DNA of 64,000 bases from Amycolatopsis bartoniae (GTDB lineage: Bacteria; Actinomycetota; Actinomycetes; Mycobacteriales; Pseudonocardiaceae): the NCBI RefSeq assembly GCF_014191255.1, contig NZ_JACHWH010000001.1, forward strand, positions 1,240,001 through 1,304,000, in the 5' to 3' direction. This document shows, one piece after another, positions 29,722 through 38,002 of this stretch. The notes under the pieces were generated by a model. The model ran no database searches. It had not been told where the DNA came from and saw only the letters and a list, made by a program, of their open reading frames with translations. Every line of letters begins with the position of its first letter. Position 1 is the first letter of the stretch. Position numbers and translations under genes: made by a program.

Positions 29722-30333
29722 GTGAGGAAGCGCAAGCACGTACTCGGGTTCGCCGGGCTCTGCACGGCGGCGGTGCTGTGTGTCAGTTGCTCCCAGACGA
29801 CGACCGGGGCCCCCTCGGCGACCACCGACAGCACGGCAAAGGGATCGAGCGCACCGAAGGTGCCACAGGAGCTCGACCCGAGCTCCTACCTCGGTAAGCC
29901 CTGTTCGATCGTGCCCCAGCAGACCATGTCACAGCTCGGCTTCCCGGATCCGGGCGTTCCGAACACCACCAGTCAGACAGCGATCACCGGTGGCCCGGCC
30001 TGTGACTGGTACATGCCGGACTCGTCGAAGAGCATCCACGTGGGTATCCAGCGATCCAGCAGCGGCAACGACAACGGTGGGATAGCGAAGATCCTGAGCC
30101 TGAATGGCAGTCTTTTCTCATTCGCCGAACTCACCGACGTCTCCGGCTATCCGGCCGCATACGCCGACACGCAGGACGACCGGCCGAAAGGCGCCTGCAC
30201 CCTCTGGGTGGGCATTCAGGACGACCTCACTTTCTCGGTCGCGACCGATCGCTATTCCGGCGCCCAGGATTCGTGCGATACCGCCAAGCAGATCGCTGCC
30301 TCGGTGATCACCACACTCCAGGGGGGTTCCTGA
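29722..30333 (+). CDS. DUF3558-family lipoprotein
   Basis: 203 residues from a GTG start. The signal peptide is VRKRKHVLGFAGLCTAAVLCVSC with an LCVSC lipobox, so it is probably lipidated and surface-exposed. A Thr/Ser-rich linker leads to the DUF3558 domain, with paired cysteines in GKPCSIV, GPACDWY, GACTLWV and DSCDTAKQIA, consistent with disulfides. It is common beside PPE/EspG genes in Pseudonocardiaceae; its role there is unknown. It starts 4 bases after the previous stop and ends 1 base before the PPE-like gene. Confidence 0.88.
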   Translation: MRKRKHVLGFAGLCTAAVLCVSCSQTTTGAPSATTDSTAKGSSAPKVPQELDPSSYLGKPCSIVPQQTMSQLGFPDPGVPNTTSQTAITGGPACDWYMPDSSKSIHVGIQRSSSGNDNGGIAKILSLNGSLFSFAELTDVSGYPAAYADTQDDRPKGACTLWVGIQDDLTFSVATDRYSGAQDSCDTAKQIAASVITTLQGGS

Positions 30334-30334
30334 G

Positions 30335-31633
30335 ATGGGAGCGGGGATGAACGGAACACAGGTCTACGACAACTTCACCAGCGGCAGCTCCCAGTCGCTG
30401 CAGGCGGCGGCCCAGGCGGTGCAGCAGCTGGCCGCCGAGTATGAGCAGGAAGCCGAGGCCATCCGGAGCCTCCAGACGCGCATGAACGCGGCCTGGACCG
30501 GCAGCTCCGGTGATGCCGCGTACGCCGGCGCCAACCCGCTCGCCCAGGCGTTCCAGGACTCCCACGCCCCCCTCGAACTCACCAACGCGTCGATGAGCGT
30601 GCAGTCCGACCAGTTCGAGAACGCCAGGGCCAAGGTCGTGCCCGTGCCGCCCGCGCCGGACAAGCCCAGCGGCTGGTCGACGGTCCTCAAGTCCGCCATC
30701 CCGATCGTCGGGCCGTCGCTCGCCGTCAGCGACATCAAGTCCTACCAGGAGGGCGTGGAGAAGACCAACGCCGCCAACGCCAACAACGTCCGCGTGATGG
30801 AGCAGTACAGCTCGGCGACCGGCGACACGCGCGGGAAGATCCCGATGGACTACAAGATCCTCCCCGCCGACACCGCCTCCATCGGCCTCCAGTCCGCCAG
30901 CGTGGGCAGCATCGGCTCCGGCGTCACCAGCGGCTACCGGCCCCCCTCGTCCGTCGGCAGCACCATGGGCACCGCGTCGGTCAGCTCGCCGCGGACCGGC
31001 TCGAACGGCGGCGGGCCCGTCTCCTCGTCCGGCCCCACCGGCGGCGGCAGCATCCGTCAGGTGACCCCGAAGACGCCGGGCGTGTCCGGGTCGACCTCGG
31101 GCACGGGTGGCACCGGGAGCAGCGCTTTCACCCCGGGAGGCACGAACACCACCAGCGAGCGGACCTCCCGCAACACGTCGTCCACCGGCGGCCGCTCCGG
31201 CAACAGCGCCGCCAACCGGCTCTTCAACGCGGACGACGAGAACACCTCGCGGCGCGGCGGCGGGACCACCAGCCGGGGCGGCAGCGCCGCCGAGGAACGG
31301 CTCGGTCGCGGCGGTAGTGCGGCCGAGGGCCGCGGTGGCAGTGCCGCCGAACGCCTCGCCCGCGGTGCGGCCGGCAGCAGCGGCGAAGGCCGCCTCGGCG
31401 CCGGAAAGGGCAGTGGGGCCAGCAACTTCGGCAGTGCCGCGGCCGCGGAGGAGGCCGCCGCGAGCCGGAGTGCCGCCAGGAGCGCCAACGGCACGCCGAT
31501 GGGCGCCGCGGGTCAACGCGGTCGTGGCGAGGAGGACGAGGAGCACCAGCGTCCCGACTACCTGATCGAGCCCGACCCCGACTCGATCTTCGGTACCGAC
31601 GTGCGCACGACCCCGCCGGTCATCGGCGAGTAG
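30335..31633 (+). CDS. PPE/WXG100-like secreted-type protein with low-complexity tail
   Basis: 432 residues. The N-terminal about 180 residues are helical, with long Q/A/E-rich helices and the WxG turn AAWTGSSGDAAYAG near residue 52, as in type VII secretion substrates of the PPE/WXG100 superfamily. The C-terminal half is Gly/Ser/Thr/Arg-rich, with several RGGSAAE or GRGGSAAE repeats between about 305 and 350. An acidic end EPDPDSIFGTDVRTTP follows. The EspG gene is 2 bases downstream, supporting a PPE-chaperone pair. The start could also be the ATG at 30347. Confidence 0.85.
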   Translation: MGAGMNGTQVYDNFTSGSSQSLQAAAQAVQQLAAEYEQEAEAIRSLQTRMNAAWTGSSGDAAYAGANPLAQAFQDSHAPLELTNASMSVQSDQFENARAKVVPVPPAPDKPSGWSTVLKSAIPIVGPSLAVSDIKSYQEGVEKTNAANANNVRVMEQYSSATGDTRGKIPMDYKILPADTASIGLQSASVGSIGSGVTSGYRPPSSVGSTMGTASVSSPRTGSNGGGPVSSSGPTGGGSIRQVTPKTPGVSGSTSGTGGTGSSAFTPGGTNTTSERTSRNTSSTGGRSGNSAANRLFNADDENTSRRGGGTTSRGGSAAEERLGRGGSAAEGRGGSAAERLARGAAGSSGEGRLGAGKGSGASNFGSAAAAEEAAASRSAARSANGTPMGAAGQRGRGEEDEEHQRPDYLIEPDPDSIFGTDVRTTPPVIGE

Positions 31634-31635
31634 GC

Positions 31636-32382
31636 ATGCCGGCCGTTCGCAGCGACTACCTCTCCCTCCCGCTCGACGCGCTCGCGGGCGCCGTCGAGCG
31701 GGAGCGGGCGGGCACCCTGCACGTCGTCCTGCGGCCGGAACCCCTGTGGCTTCCCGACGACGAGAAACTCGCCGCCGAGCGCCGCATGCACGAGTCCCTG
31801 CAGGAGGCCGGACTGCTCGACCAGCACGGGCGCCTCGACGTCGAGTTCCTGGACTGGCTGCCCCTGCTGACGAAGGCCAGCATCGAGTACTACGGCTGGG
31901 TCCACGACGGCGAGCGCACCTACGGGGTGCTCGCCGCGGCACGCGGGTTGCAGGGCATCGTCGCGGTGCGGGTCGACGACGGGATCGCGTTGAAGCCCGT
32001 CCCCCGCGACCACCTGGCCGAAGCACTGATCGCCGAACTGCCCGACGTGCGCCCCGGCGGCGGGCGGCCGCTGGTGATCCGGGTGGCGGAGCTGGAGGAA
32101 GCCGGCCGCGAGGACCGAATCCCCAGCTGGGACATCCGGGACCTCGTCAACGTGCTGCAGCGACCGGTCACCGGAACGGGCGAGCTGTACGTCGCCCGGC
32201 GGGATGAGCTGAACCGCTACCACCAGCTGGAGCAGCCGCTGCACTACGCCGACACCGACTGGGGCCGCTACCTGAACTACGCCATGGGCACCGGCAAGGA
32301 CTCGCAGATCTACCTGGCACCAGGCCACCCCACGGCGATCATCGAGCACCTGCGAAAGCTGGAGCAGACACTGCCGAGTTGA
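31636..32382 (+). CDS. ESX secretion-associated protein EspG-like
   Basis: 248 residues matching the EspG fold in layout. The N-terminal region is VERERAGTLHVVLRPEPLWLPDDE. The central part has YYGWVHDGERTYGVLAAARGLQGIVAVRVDDGIALKPV, and the C-terminal region YLNYAMGTGKDSQIYLAPGHPTAIIEHL. In mycobacteria EspG is a cytosolic chaperone that binds the tip of PE-PPE dimers and directs them to the cognate ESX machine. No EccB/C/D/E or mycosin gene is present, so secretion would rely on a distant ESX locus. Confidence 0.85.
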   Translation: MPAVRSDYLSLPLDALAGAVERERAGTLHVVLRPEPLWLPDDEKLAAERRMHESLQEAGLLDQHGRLDVEFLDWLPLLTKASIEYYGWVHDGERTYGVLAAARGLQGIVAVRVDDGIALKPVPRDHLAEALIAELPDVRPGGGRPLVIRVAELEEAGREDRIPSWDIRDLVNVLQRPVTGTGELYVARRDELNRYHQLEQPLHYADTDWGRYLNYAMGTGKDSQIYLAPGHPTAIIEHLRKLEQTLPS

Positions 32383-32590
32383 GCGGTGCGCTTTCAGAGC
32401 GGCGGGTGCTGACCGGCAGAGGGCCGGAGGGCCCGTGCAGGTAATCGGCCGGTGGCGGCCGGCAGCTGGAACGTGCGGCAGGCGTCGCCAGCCGCGAGCA
32501 GGCTCGTAGCCGCTGACCAGCGGCAGGCGGCGCAGGCCCCAGGCAGCGGCGAACCCTGTGCCATCGGCCAGCGCAGACCGAGCAGCCGGG
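32383..32590. other. gap between convergent espG-like and moxR genes
   Basis: 208 bases without a credible gene. A GGGCC/GGCCC hairpin (about 32419-32432) could end espG transcription. The rest shows no clear signal. It marks the right edge of the inserted plus-strand cassette. Confidence 0.4.
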
Positions 32591-33454
32591 TCAGGCCAGG
32601 AGGGCGTCCAGCTTGGCGCGGACCCGTTCCATGTCCTCGGTGTACTTCAGCACCGCACCGAGGGTGCGGGACGCCGTGTCCACGTCCAGTTCGTCCCGGT
32701 TCAGGGCCAGCAGCGCCTGCGCCCAGTCCAGCGACTCCGCCACCCCCGGCGGCTTCAGCAGCTCCAGCTCCCGCAACCGCCGGGCGGCGACCGACACCTG
32801 GGTCGCCAGTCGCTCGCCTATGCCGGGGATCCGGCGGCGCAGGATGGCGACCTCCCGTGCCAGGTCCGGGTGCTCCAGCCAGTGGTACAGGCACCGCCGC
32901 TTGAGGGCGTCGTGCACCTCGCGCGTCCGGTTCGACGTCAGGATCACCAGCGGCGGCTGCTCGGCCCGCACCTCACCGAGCTCCGGGATCGTCACGGCGT
33001 TCTCGTCGAGCAACTGCAACAGGAATGCCTCGAACTCGTCGTCCGCGCGGTCGATCTCGTCCACCAGCAGCACGCACGGCGCGGTGGTCAGCGCCCGCAA
33101 CAACGGCCGCGCCAGCAGGAACCGCTCCGTGTACAGCGACTGCTCCGCGGCCTCGATGTCGAGGCTCTCGCTGCCCGCCTCCAGCGCCCTCAGGTGCAGC
33201 AGCTGCCGCGGGAAGTCCCACTCGTACAGCGCCTGCGCGGCATCGATGCCCTCGTGGCACTGCAGGCGGATCAACGGCAGCTCCAACGACCGCGACAGCG
33301 CGACCGCCAGCGACGTCTTCCCCGTGCCGGGCTCCCCCTCGCAGAACAACGGGCGCTGCATGCGCAGGGCGAGGAACGCGGCCGTGGCGACACCGTCGTC
33401 GGCGAGGTAGCCGGCGCCTTCGAGCGTCCGCGCCAGCTCTTCTGGAGAGTTCAC
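32591..33454 (-). CDS. coxD: MoxR-family AAA ATPase (CoxD type)
   Basis: 287 residues. Walker A is in CEGEPGTGKTSLAVALS near residue 40, Walker B in PCVLLVDEIDRADDEFE near 120, sensor 1 in PPLVILTSNRTREVHDAL, and RRCLYHWLEHPD with the arginine finger follows. MoxR ATPases pair with VWA proteins to activate metalloenzymes; CoxD with CoxE matures the Mo/Cu centre. It is the upstream half of the cox accessory set, split from coxE by 3.4 kb. Confidence 0.93.
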   Translation of the reverse strand: MNSPEELARTLEGAGYLADDGVATAAFLALRMQRPLFCEGEPGTGKTSLAVALSRSLELPLIRLQCHEGIDAAQALYEWDFPRQLLHLRALEAGSESLDIEAAEQSLYTERFLLARPLLRALTTAPCVLLVDEIDRADDEFEAFLLQLLDENAVTIPELGEVRAEQPPLVILTSNRTREVHDALKRRCLYHWLEHPDLAREVAILRRRIPGIGERLATQVSVAARRLRELELLKPPGVAESLDWAQALLALNRDELDVDTASRTLGAVLKYTEDMERVRAKLDALLA

Positions 33455-33519
33455 TGTTCCACCATAAGCAGATCACCCCGGCTGTCCACGTCGAACCCGG
33501 CTGCCGGGCTTCTCGTAGG

Positions 33520-34092
33520 TCACCCCTGAGCCGCAGGCAGATCGTCCGGGGTGTCCACGTCGAAACCGCTGCCCAGGTCGCCGCACTCGATCAGCTGCAC
33601 GTCCTGCCGGGGGGCGAGCCAGTCGCGGGCACCTCGGTCACCGTTCGCACTGTCCGCTACTTCCGACCACCAGCGGCGGCCGAAGAGCACCGGGTGCCCC
33701 GGCTTTCCGTCGTAGGCGGCGCGGGCCACGACGTCCGGCGACGCGAGCGCTGTCAGGCGGGCCACGATACGGGCGTCCACCTTGGGCAGATCGACCAGAT
33801 GCACGAGCACGGCGTCGGCCTTCGGGAGGGACCGCAGCCCGGCCCGCAGCGACGCTCCCATGCCCGTCGCCCAGTCCTCCGCGTCCACCGCGAGCGACGG
33901 GTCCGGCAGAAGCGCCCGGACGTCTTCCGCCTGAGCGCCCACCACCACCCGCACCGGGGCGCAGCCGCCGTCTGTCAGGACGCGCAAAGCGCGGCGCACC
34001 AACGGTTCCCCGCCCAGCTCGACCAGTGCCTTCGGGCGCCCGAAGCGACGGCCCGCGCCGGCGGCGAGCAGCAGCCCCGCGCAGCTACCCAC
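33520..34092 (-). CDS. mocA: molybdenum cofactor cytidylyltransferase-like nucleotidyltransferase (MocA type)
   Basis: 190 residues from a GTG start at 34092. The N-terminal LLLAAGAGRRFGRPKALVELGG is the MobA/MocA nucleotide-binding loop; VVVGAQAEDVRALL and VHLVDLPKVD follow. MocA attaches CMP to molybdopterin to make MCD, the cofactor form used by xanthine-oxidase-type CoxL enzymes, which fits the neighbourhood. The start overlaps the IclR stop by 8 bases, so it may be transcribed with it. Confidence 0.87.
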   Translation of the reverse strand: MGSCAGLLLAAGAGRRFGRPKALVELGGEPLVRRALRVLTDGGCAPVRVVVGAQAEDVRALLPDPSLAVDAEDWATGMGASLRAGLRSLPKADAVLVHLVDLPKVDARIVARLTALASPDVVARAAYDGKPGHPVLFGRRWWSEVADSANGDRGARDWLAPRQDVQLIECGDLGSGFDVDTPDDLPAAQG

Positions 34093-34882
34093 GGCGCGCC
34101 TGCACCGGGGCGTGGGCGAGATCGCCCTCGATGCGCTTCGCCGTGGCCAGCAACGCCGGCAGCATCTCCTCACACACCCGCTCACGGCTGGTCCGGCTGG
34201 CGTGGGTGGACACGTTGACCGCCGCGATCACCCTGCCCCGCCGGTCGCGGATCGGGGCGGCGATCGAGCGCAAGCCCTCCTCCAGCTCCTGGTCGACCAG
34301 TGCCCAGCCCAGCACCCGCACGGCCTGCAGCTCTTTCAGCAGCGCGTCGGAATCGGTGAGGGTGTGCGAGGTCAGCTTGTCCAGGCTCGCCTTCGCGAGG
34401 TACTCCGCCAGCTCCCCGTTGTCGAGCCAGGCGAGCAGCACGTGCCCCATCGACGTGGCGTGCGCGGGAAACCGGGTGCCGACGTTGATCGTGACGGTCA
34501 TGATCCGCGAGACCGCGACGCGCGCGACGTAGACGATGTCCGTGCCGTCCAGCACCGAGACCGAACTGGACTCGCGCACCTCCGCCGACAGCCGTTCGAG
34601 GTGCGGCTGCGCGACGTCCGGCAACGTCATGCTCGACAGGAACGCGTACCCCAGCTCCAGAACCCGCGCCGTCAGTGAGAAGTACTTCCCGTCGGTGCGG
34701 ACGTAGCCGAGGTCGACGAGCGTCAGCAGGAACCGCCGGGCCGCCGCGCGGGTCAGCCCCGTCGCCCTGGCCACATCGGACAGCGTCAGCTCCGGCGCGC
34801 CCGCGTTGAACGCGCGGATCACCGCGAGGCCGCGCTCCAGCGACTGCACGTGGTGGGCCGCACGCTCCTCCGGCTCGGTCAT
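34085..34882 (-). CDS. IclR-family regulator (PcaR-like) of the beta-ketoadipate operon
   Basis: 265 residues. The N-terminal winged helix is SLERGLAVIRAFNAGAPELTLSDVARATGLTRAAARRFLLTLVDLGYVRTDGKYFSLTARVLELGYAFLSS. The C-terminal IclR effector domain has SMGHVLLAWLDNGELAEYL and LGWALVDQELEEGLRSIAAPIRDRRGRVIAAVNVSTHASR. The IAAPI..RGRV..AVNVS pattern is typical of PcaR/PobR/PcaU regulators that sense protocatechuate or beta-ketoadipate. It is 10 bases downstream of pcaC at the end of the pca operon, so it likely controls its own operon. Confidence 0.93.
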   Translation of the reverse strand: MTEPEERAAHHVQSLERGLAVIRAFNAGAPELTLSDVARATGLTRAAARRFLLTLVDLGYVRTDGKYFSLTARVLELGYAFLSSMTLPDVAQPHLERLSAEVRESSSVSVLDGTDIVYVARVAVSRIMTVTINVGTRFPAHATSMGHVLLAWLDNGELAEYLAKASLDKLTSHTLTDSDALLKELQAVRVLGWALVDQELEEGLRSIAAPIRDRRGRVIAAVNVSTHASRTSRERVCEEMLPALLATAKRIEGDLAHAPVQARRG

Positions 34883-34891
34883 GGGAAGAGA

Positions 34892-35290
34892 TTACTTGCG
34901 CGGCTGCGCCGTCGGTTCGCCCATCTCGGCCAGCGTCTTCTGGGCCAGGGCGAACGCGGCGTTGGCGGCGGGCACGCCCGCGTAGACGGCGGTGTGCAGC
35001 AGCACCTCGCCGATCTCGTCGGGGGTCAGGCCGTTGGTGACGGCCGCGCGGACGTGCATCGGGATCTCGTTCTCGCAGTGCAGCGCGGTCAGCACGGCGA
35101 GAGTGATGCAGCTGCGCGTCCTGCGGTCGAGGCCCTCGCGCGTCCAGATCGAGCCCCACGCCGACCGGGTGATGTAGTCCTGGAACTTCTGCGTGAACTC
35201 GGTGGCGTTCGCGCCCGCGCGGTCGACGTGGGCGTCGCCCAGGACCTCGCGGCGGACCTTCATCCCGGCGTCGAAAACCTCGTCGCTCAC
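34892..35290 (-). CDS. pcaC: 4-carboxymuconolactone decarboxylase
   Basis: 132 residues from a GTG start at 35290 with a GGAGGGAG ribosome site. It is an AhpD/CMD-fold protein: GMKVRREVLGDAHVDRA, FQDYITRSAWGSIWTREGLDRRTRS and TALHCENEIPMHVRAAVTNGLTPDEI match PcaC. The enzyme converts 4-carboxymuconolactone to beta-ketoadipate enol-lactone with loss of CO2. Here pcaC and pcaD are separate genes, unlike the pcaL fusions of some actinomycetes; they overlap by 4 bases. Confidence 0.93.
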   Translation of the reverse strand: MSDEVFDAGMKVRREVLGDAHVDRAGANATEFTQKFQDYITRSAWGSIWTREGLDRRTRSCITLAVLTALHCENEIPMHVRAAVTNGLTPDEIGEVLLHTAVYAGVPAANAAFALAQKTLAEMGEPTAQPRK

Positions 35291-36060
35291 GCGACTCCCT
35301 CCAGGTGCTCGAGGATCAACTGGTTGAAGCGTTCGGCCTGCTCGTAGCTGCCGAGGTGCGCGGCGTGGTCGACGACCTCGAACCGCGCGCCGGCGATGCC
35401 GTCGGCGATGACCCGACCGTGGTCCGGCGGCAGTGCCTTGTCGTCCGCGCCGGAGATGACCAGCGTCGGCGCGGTGATCTTGGGCAGCCCCGGCACGAGG
35501 TCGAGGTCCGCGAGCAGCTCGCAGCACGCCGTGTAGCCCTCGGCGGGTGTCGTGGCCGTCATCTCGCGCAGGGCGGCGGCCTCGTCCGGGTGCGCGTCGA
35601 TCCACTCGCGCGTGAACCAGCGGCCGATGCTGCCTTCGGCGATCTTCGCCATGCCCTCGGCCCGGACCTGCTTGACGCGGTCGAGCCACATCTGGGTGTT
35701 GCCCGGCTGCGCGGACGTGCAGGCCAGCACGAGACTGCGGACCCGCTCGGGCGCGTTCTGCCCCAGCCAGATCCCCGTCATGCCGCCCAGCGACAGCCCC
35801 ACGAAGTGCACCGCGCCGATTTCCAGCCTGTCCAGCAGGTCGAGCACGTCGCCGCCGACGTCCTCGATGCCGTACGGGCCGGACGGCACCGGCGAGCGCC
35901 CGTGCCCGCGGGTGTCGTAGCGCAGGACACGGAAACCGTGGTCCACCAACGGTTTCACCTGCGGATCCCACATGTGCAGGGTGCTGCCGATGGAGTTGCT
36001 CAACACGACGACCGGGCCGTCGGCGGGACCGTCGAGCACGTGGTGCACGGCGACGCTCAC
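35287..36060 (-). CDS. pcaD: 3-oxoadipate enol-lactonase
   Basis: 257 residues from a GTG start at 36060. Alpha/beta-hydrolase fold: LSNSIGSTLHMWDPQVKPL, nucleophile Ser in HFVGLSLGGMTGIWLG near residue 90, Asp in VISGADDKALPP and His in EVVDHAAHLGSYEQA. It hydrolyses the enol-lactone to beta-ketoadipate. It overlaps the pcaB stop by 4 bases and pcaC by 4 bases, so translation is coupled along the operon. Confidence 0.94.
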   Translation of the reverse strand: MSVAVHHVLDGPADGPVVVLSNSIGSTLHMWDPQVKPLVDHGFRVLRYDTRGHGRSPVPSGPYGIEDVGGDVLDLLDRLEIGAVHFVGLSLGGMTGIWLGQNAPERVRSLVLACTSAQPGNTQMWLDRVKQVRAEGMAKIAEGSIGRWFTREWIDAHPDEAAALREMTATTPAEGYTACCELLADLDLVPGLPKITAPTLVISGADDKALPPDHGRVIADGIAGARFEVVDHAAHLGSYEQAERFNQLILEHLEGVA

Positions 36061-37391
36061 AGGGTTTCCTTTCGCTGGGCGTGGGCTGCCAGCGCGCGCT
36101 CGACGAAGACGCGCGCGCTGCCCAGATAGTCTGCCGGGTCCAGCAGCCGGGCGATGTGGTCCCGGGTCAGGTGCTTGCCGACCAGCGGATCCTCGGCCAG
36201 GAGGTCGGCCAGCTCGCCGTCGCCCGCGAGCGCCTTCTTGGTGCACTCGGTGACCGCGTCGTGCGCCGCGAGGCGGCCGGTCTCCTTCGCCAGCTCGGTG
36301 GTGACCCGCTCGGAGAGGATGGCGCCTCCCGTGGCGTCGAGGTTCTGCCGCATCCGGGCGGGGTCGACGCGCAGCCGCTCCAGGCTGGTGCGCAGCCAGT
36401 ACACGGCGGATCCGGTGGTGCGGAACAACTCCGTGAGCGGCCGCCATTCCGCGTGCCACGAGCCGGCCGCGCGCTGGTGCTCCTGCGTCATCGCGGCGAG
36501 CAGCGTGCCCACCAGGCCCGGCGCCTGCTGGGCGGCGGCCTGCGCGGCGACGGCCGCGACCGGGTTGCGCTTGTGCGGCATGGTGGACGAGCCACCGCTG
36601 CCCTCGGCGATCTCCGCGACCTCGGCCACTTCCGTCTGTGCCAGCAGGGTGAGGGTGCGGCTCGCGCCGCCGACCACTCCGGACAGCTCGCCGAGCGCCC
36701 CGGCCAGCTCCGCGATCCGCGTCCGTTCGGTGTGCCACGGCAACGCGGGCTCCGCCAGCTCCAGCCGTCGGCTGAACGCGGCCAGCACCTCCGGCCCCCG
36801 CTCGCCGAGCGACGCGAGCGTGCCGGTGGCTCCGCCGAGCTGCGCGGCCGGGCGCAGCTGCGCCAGCCGCCGCGCCGCGGCGTCCAAACCGGACAGCCAG
36901 CCGGCCGCGGTGAACCCGAACGTCACGGGAATCGCCTGCTGCAACAGGGTTCGCCCGGCCTGCACCGTGCCCGCGTGCTCGCCCGCGAGCCGGGCGGCCA
37001 GCTCCGCCGCCGCGTCGAGCTCCTCCCGCAGCGGTTCGAGCGCCCGCTTCGCGACCAGCATGGCCGCGCTGTCCATCACGTCCTGGCTCGTGGCACCGAA
37101 GTGGACGTAACGAGCCGCCTCGCCGCCGACCTTCGTGGTGAGCTCGCGGACCAGCGGCGCCGCGGGATTGCCGACGCCGACCGCCTTCGCACCGATCTCG
37201 GCCGTGTCGAAGTAGCCCTCGCGGCAGACCTCGGTGATGCGGTCGGCGTGCTCGCGCGCTATCAGCCCGGCGTCCGCCTCGGCGCCCGCGAGGGCCGCCT
37301 CGACGTCGAGGAGCGCACGCAGCCAGGCCGCGTCACTGACCTCGTCACGGACGGGCCCCGCGGCGAGCACCGGGTCGAACAGCTCAGACAT
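36057..37391 (-). CDS. pcaB: 3-carboxy-cis,cis-muconate cycloisomerase
   Basis: 444 residues of the fumarase/aspartase superfamily, starting MSELFDPVLAAGPVRDEVSDAAWL. The superfamily signature is GSGGSSTMPHKRNPVAA near residue 265. VHFGATSQDVMDSAAML, near residue 100, carries an active-site segment. The enzyme cyclises 3-carboxymuconate to 4-carboxymuconolactone. I use the ATG at 37391, which overlaps the pcaG stop by 8 bases; the upstream in-frame ATG lies deeper in pcaG. Confidence 0.95.
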   Translation of the reverse strand: MSELFDPVLAAGPVRDEVSDAAWLRALLDVEAALAGAEADAGLIAREHADRITEVCREGYFDTAEIGAKAVGVGNPAAPLVRELTTKVGGEAARYVHFGATSQDVMDSAAMLVAKRALEPLREELDAAAELAARLAGEHAGTVQAGRTLLQQAIPVTFGFTAAGWLSGLDAAARRLAQLRPAAQLGGATGTLASLGERGPEVLAAFSRRLELAEPALPWHTERTRIAELAGALGELSGVVGGASRTLTLLAQTEVAEVAEIAEGSGGSSTMPHKRNPVAAVAAQAAAQQAPGLVGTLLAAMTQEHQRAAGSWHAEWRPLTELFRTTGSAVYWLRTSLERLRVDPARMRQNLDATGGAILSERVTTELAKETGRLAAHDAVTECTKKALAGDGELADLLAEDPLVGKHLTRDHIARLLDPADYLGSARVFVERALAAHAQRKETL

Positions 37392-37929
37392 CGAAGAACA
37401 CTGTCTCGCCTTCACCCTGCAAGCGCACGTCGAAGCGGTACCCGTCCTCGGTCTTCTCCGCGATCAGGGTGTGCCGCCGCTCCTCCGGGACCGACTGCAG
37501 CACCTCGTCCGCCGCGTTGGCCTCGGTGTTCTCCGGGAAGTAGATCCGCGTGACCACCCTGTTGAGCATCCCGCGGGCGAACACGGACACGTCGATGTGC
37601 GGCGCCTGCGTGCGGCCCTCCGTGCCCGGCAGCGCACCCGGCACGAGCGTGAGGATGCCGTAGGTGCCGTCCGGGGCGGTCGGGCACCGGCCGAAGCCGC
37701 GGAAACCGGAGACCCGGCCGCGCGGGTCGTCGGGGTGGTCGAAGCGGCCGTCCGGGTCGGCCTGCCAGGTCTCGATCAGTGCGTCCGGGATCGGGTCGCG
37801 CGCGCCGTCGGTGACGAGGCCGCGGATCCACACCGCGCCCCGGGTGCCCTCGGGTACGACGGTGGGGCCGTCCTCCCAGGGCAGGCCGAGGGACAGGAAC
37901 GGGCCGACGGTCTGCGAAGGGGTGGTCAT
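37384..37929 (-). CDS. pcaG: protocatechuate 3,4-dioxygenase alpha subunit
   Basis: 181 residues. It begins MTTPSQTVGPFLSLGLPWEDG, the PcaG N-terminus. The segments IPDALIETWQADPDGRFDHPDDPRG, FRGFGRCPTAPDGTYGILTLVPGALPGTEGRTQAPHIDVSVFARGMLNRV follow. The alpha subunit shares the beta-sandwich of PcaH but lacks the full set of iron ligands. With PcaH it forms the intradiol dioxygenase that opens protocatechuate. It is 73 bases from pcaH, more than usual for this pair. Confidence 0.95.
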   Translation of the reverse strand: MTTPSQTVGPFLSLGLPWEDGPTVVPEGTRGAVWIRGLVTDGARDPIPDALIETWQADPDGRFDHPDDPRGRVSGFRGFGRCPTAPDGTYGILTLVPGALPGTEGRTQAPHIDVSVFARGMLNRVVTRIYFPENTEANAADEVLQSVPEERRHTLIAEKTEDGYRFDVRLQGEGETVFFDV

Positions 37930-38002
37930 TCGTCCTCCACTGCGTTCTGCGGGACACCCGCACCCGATCGGACGAGCGAGCGCTGAAGGGCGGGATTGTC
38001 GC

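Noticed and set aside
31057-31494. Pro/Ala-rich minus frame opposite the PPE-like gene
   Set aside because: Complement of a low-complexity Gly/Ser tract; no ribosome site.
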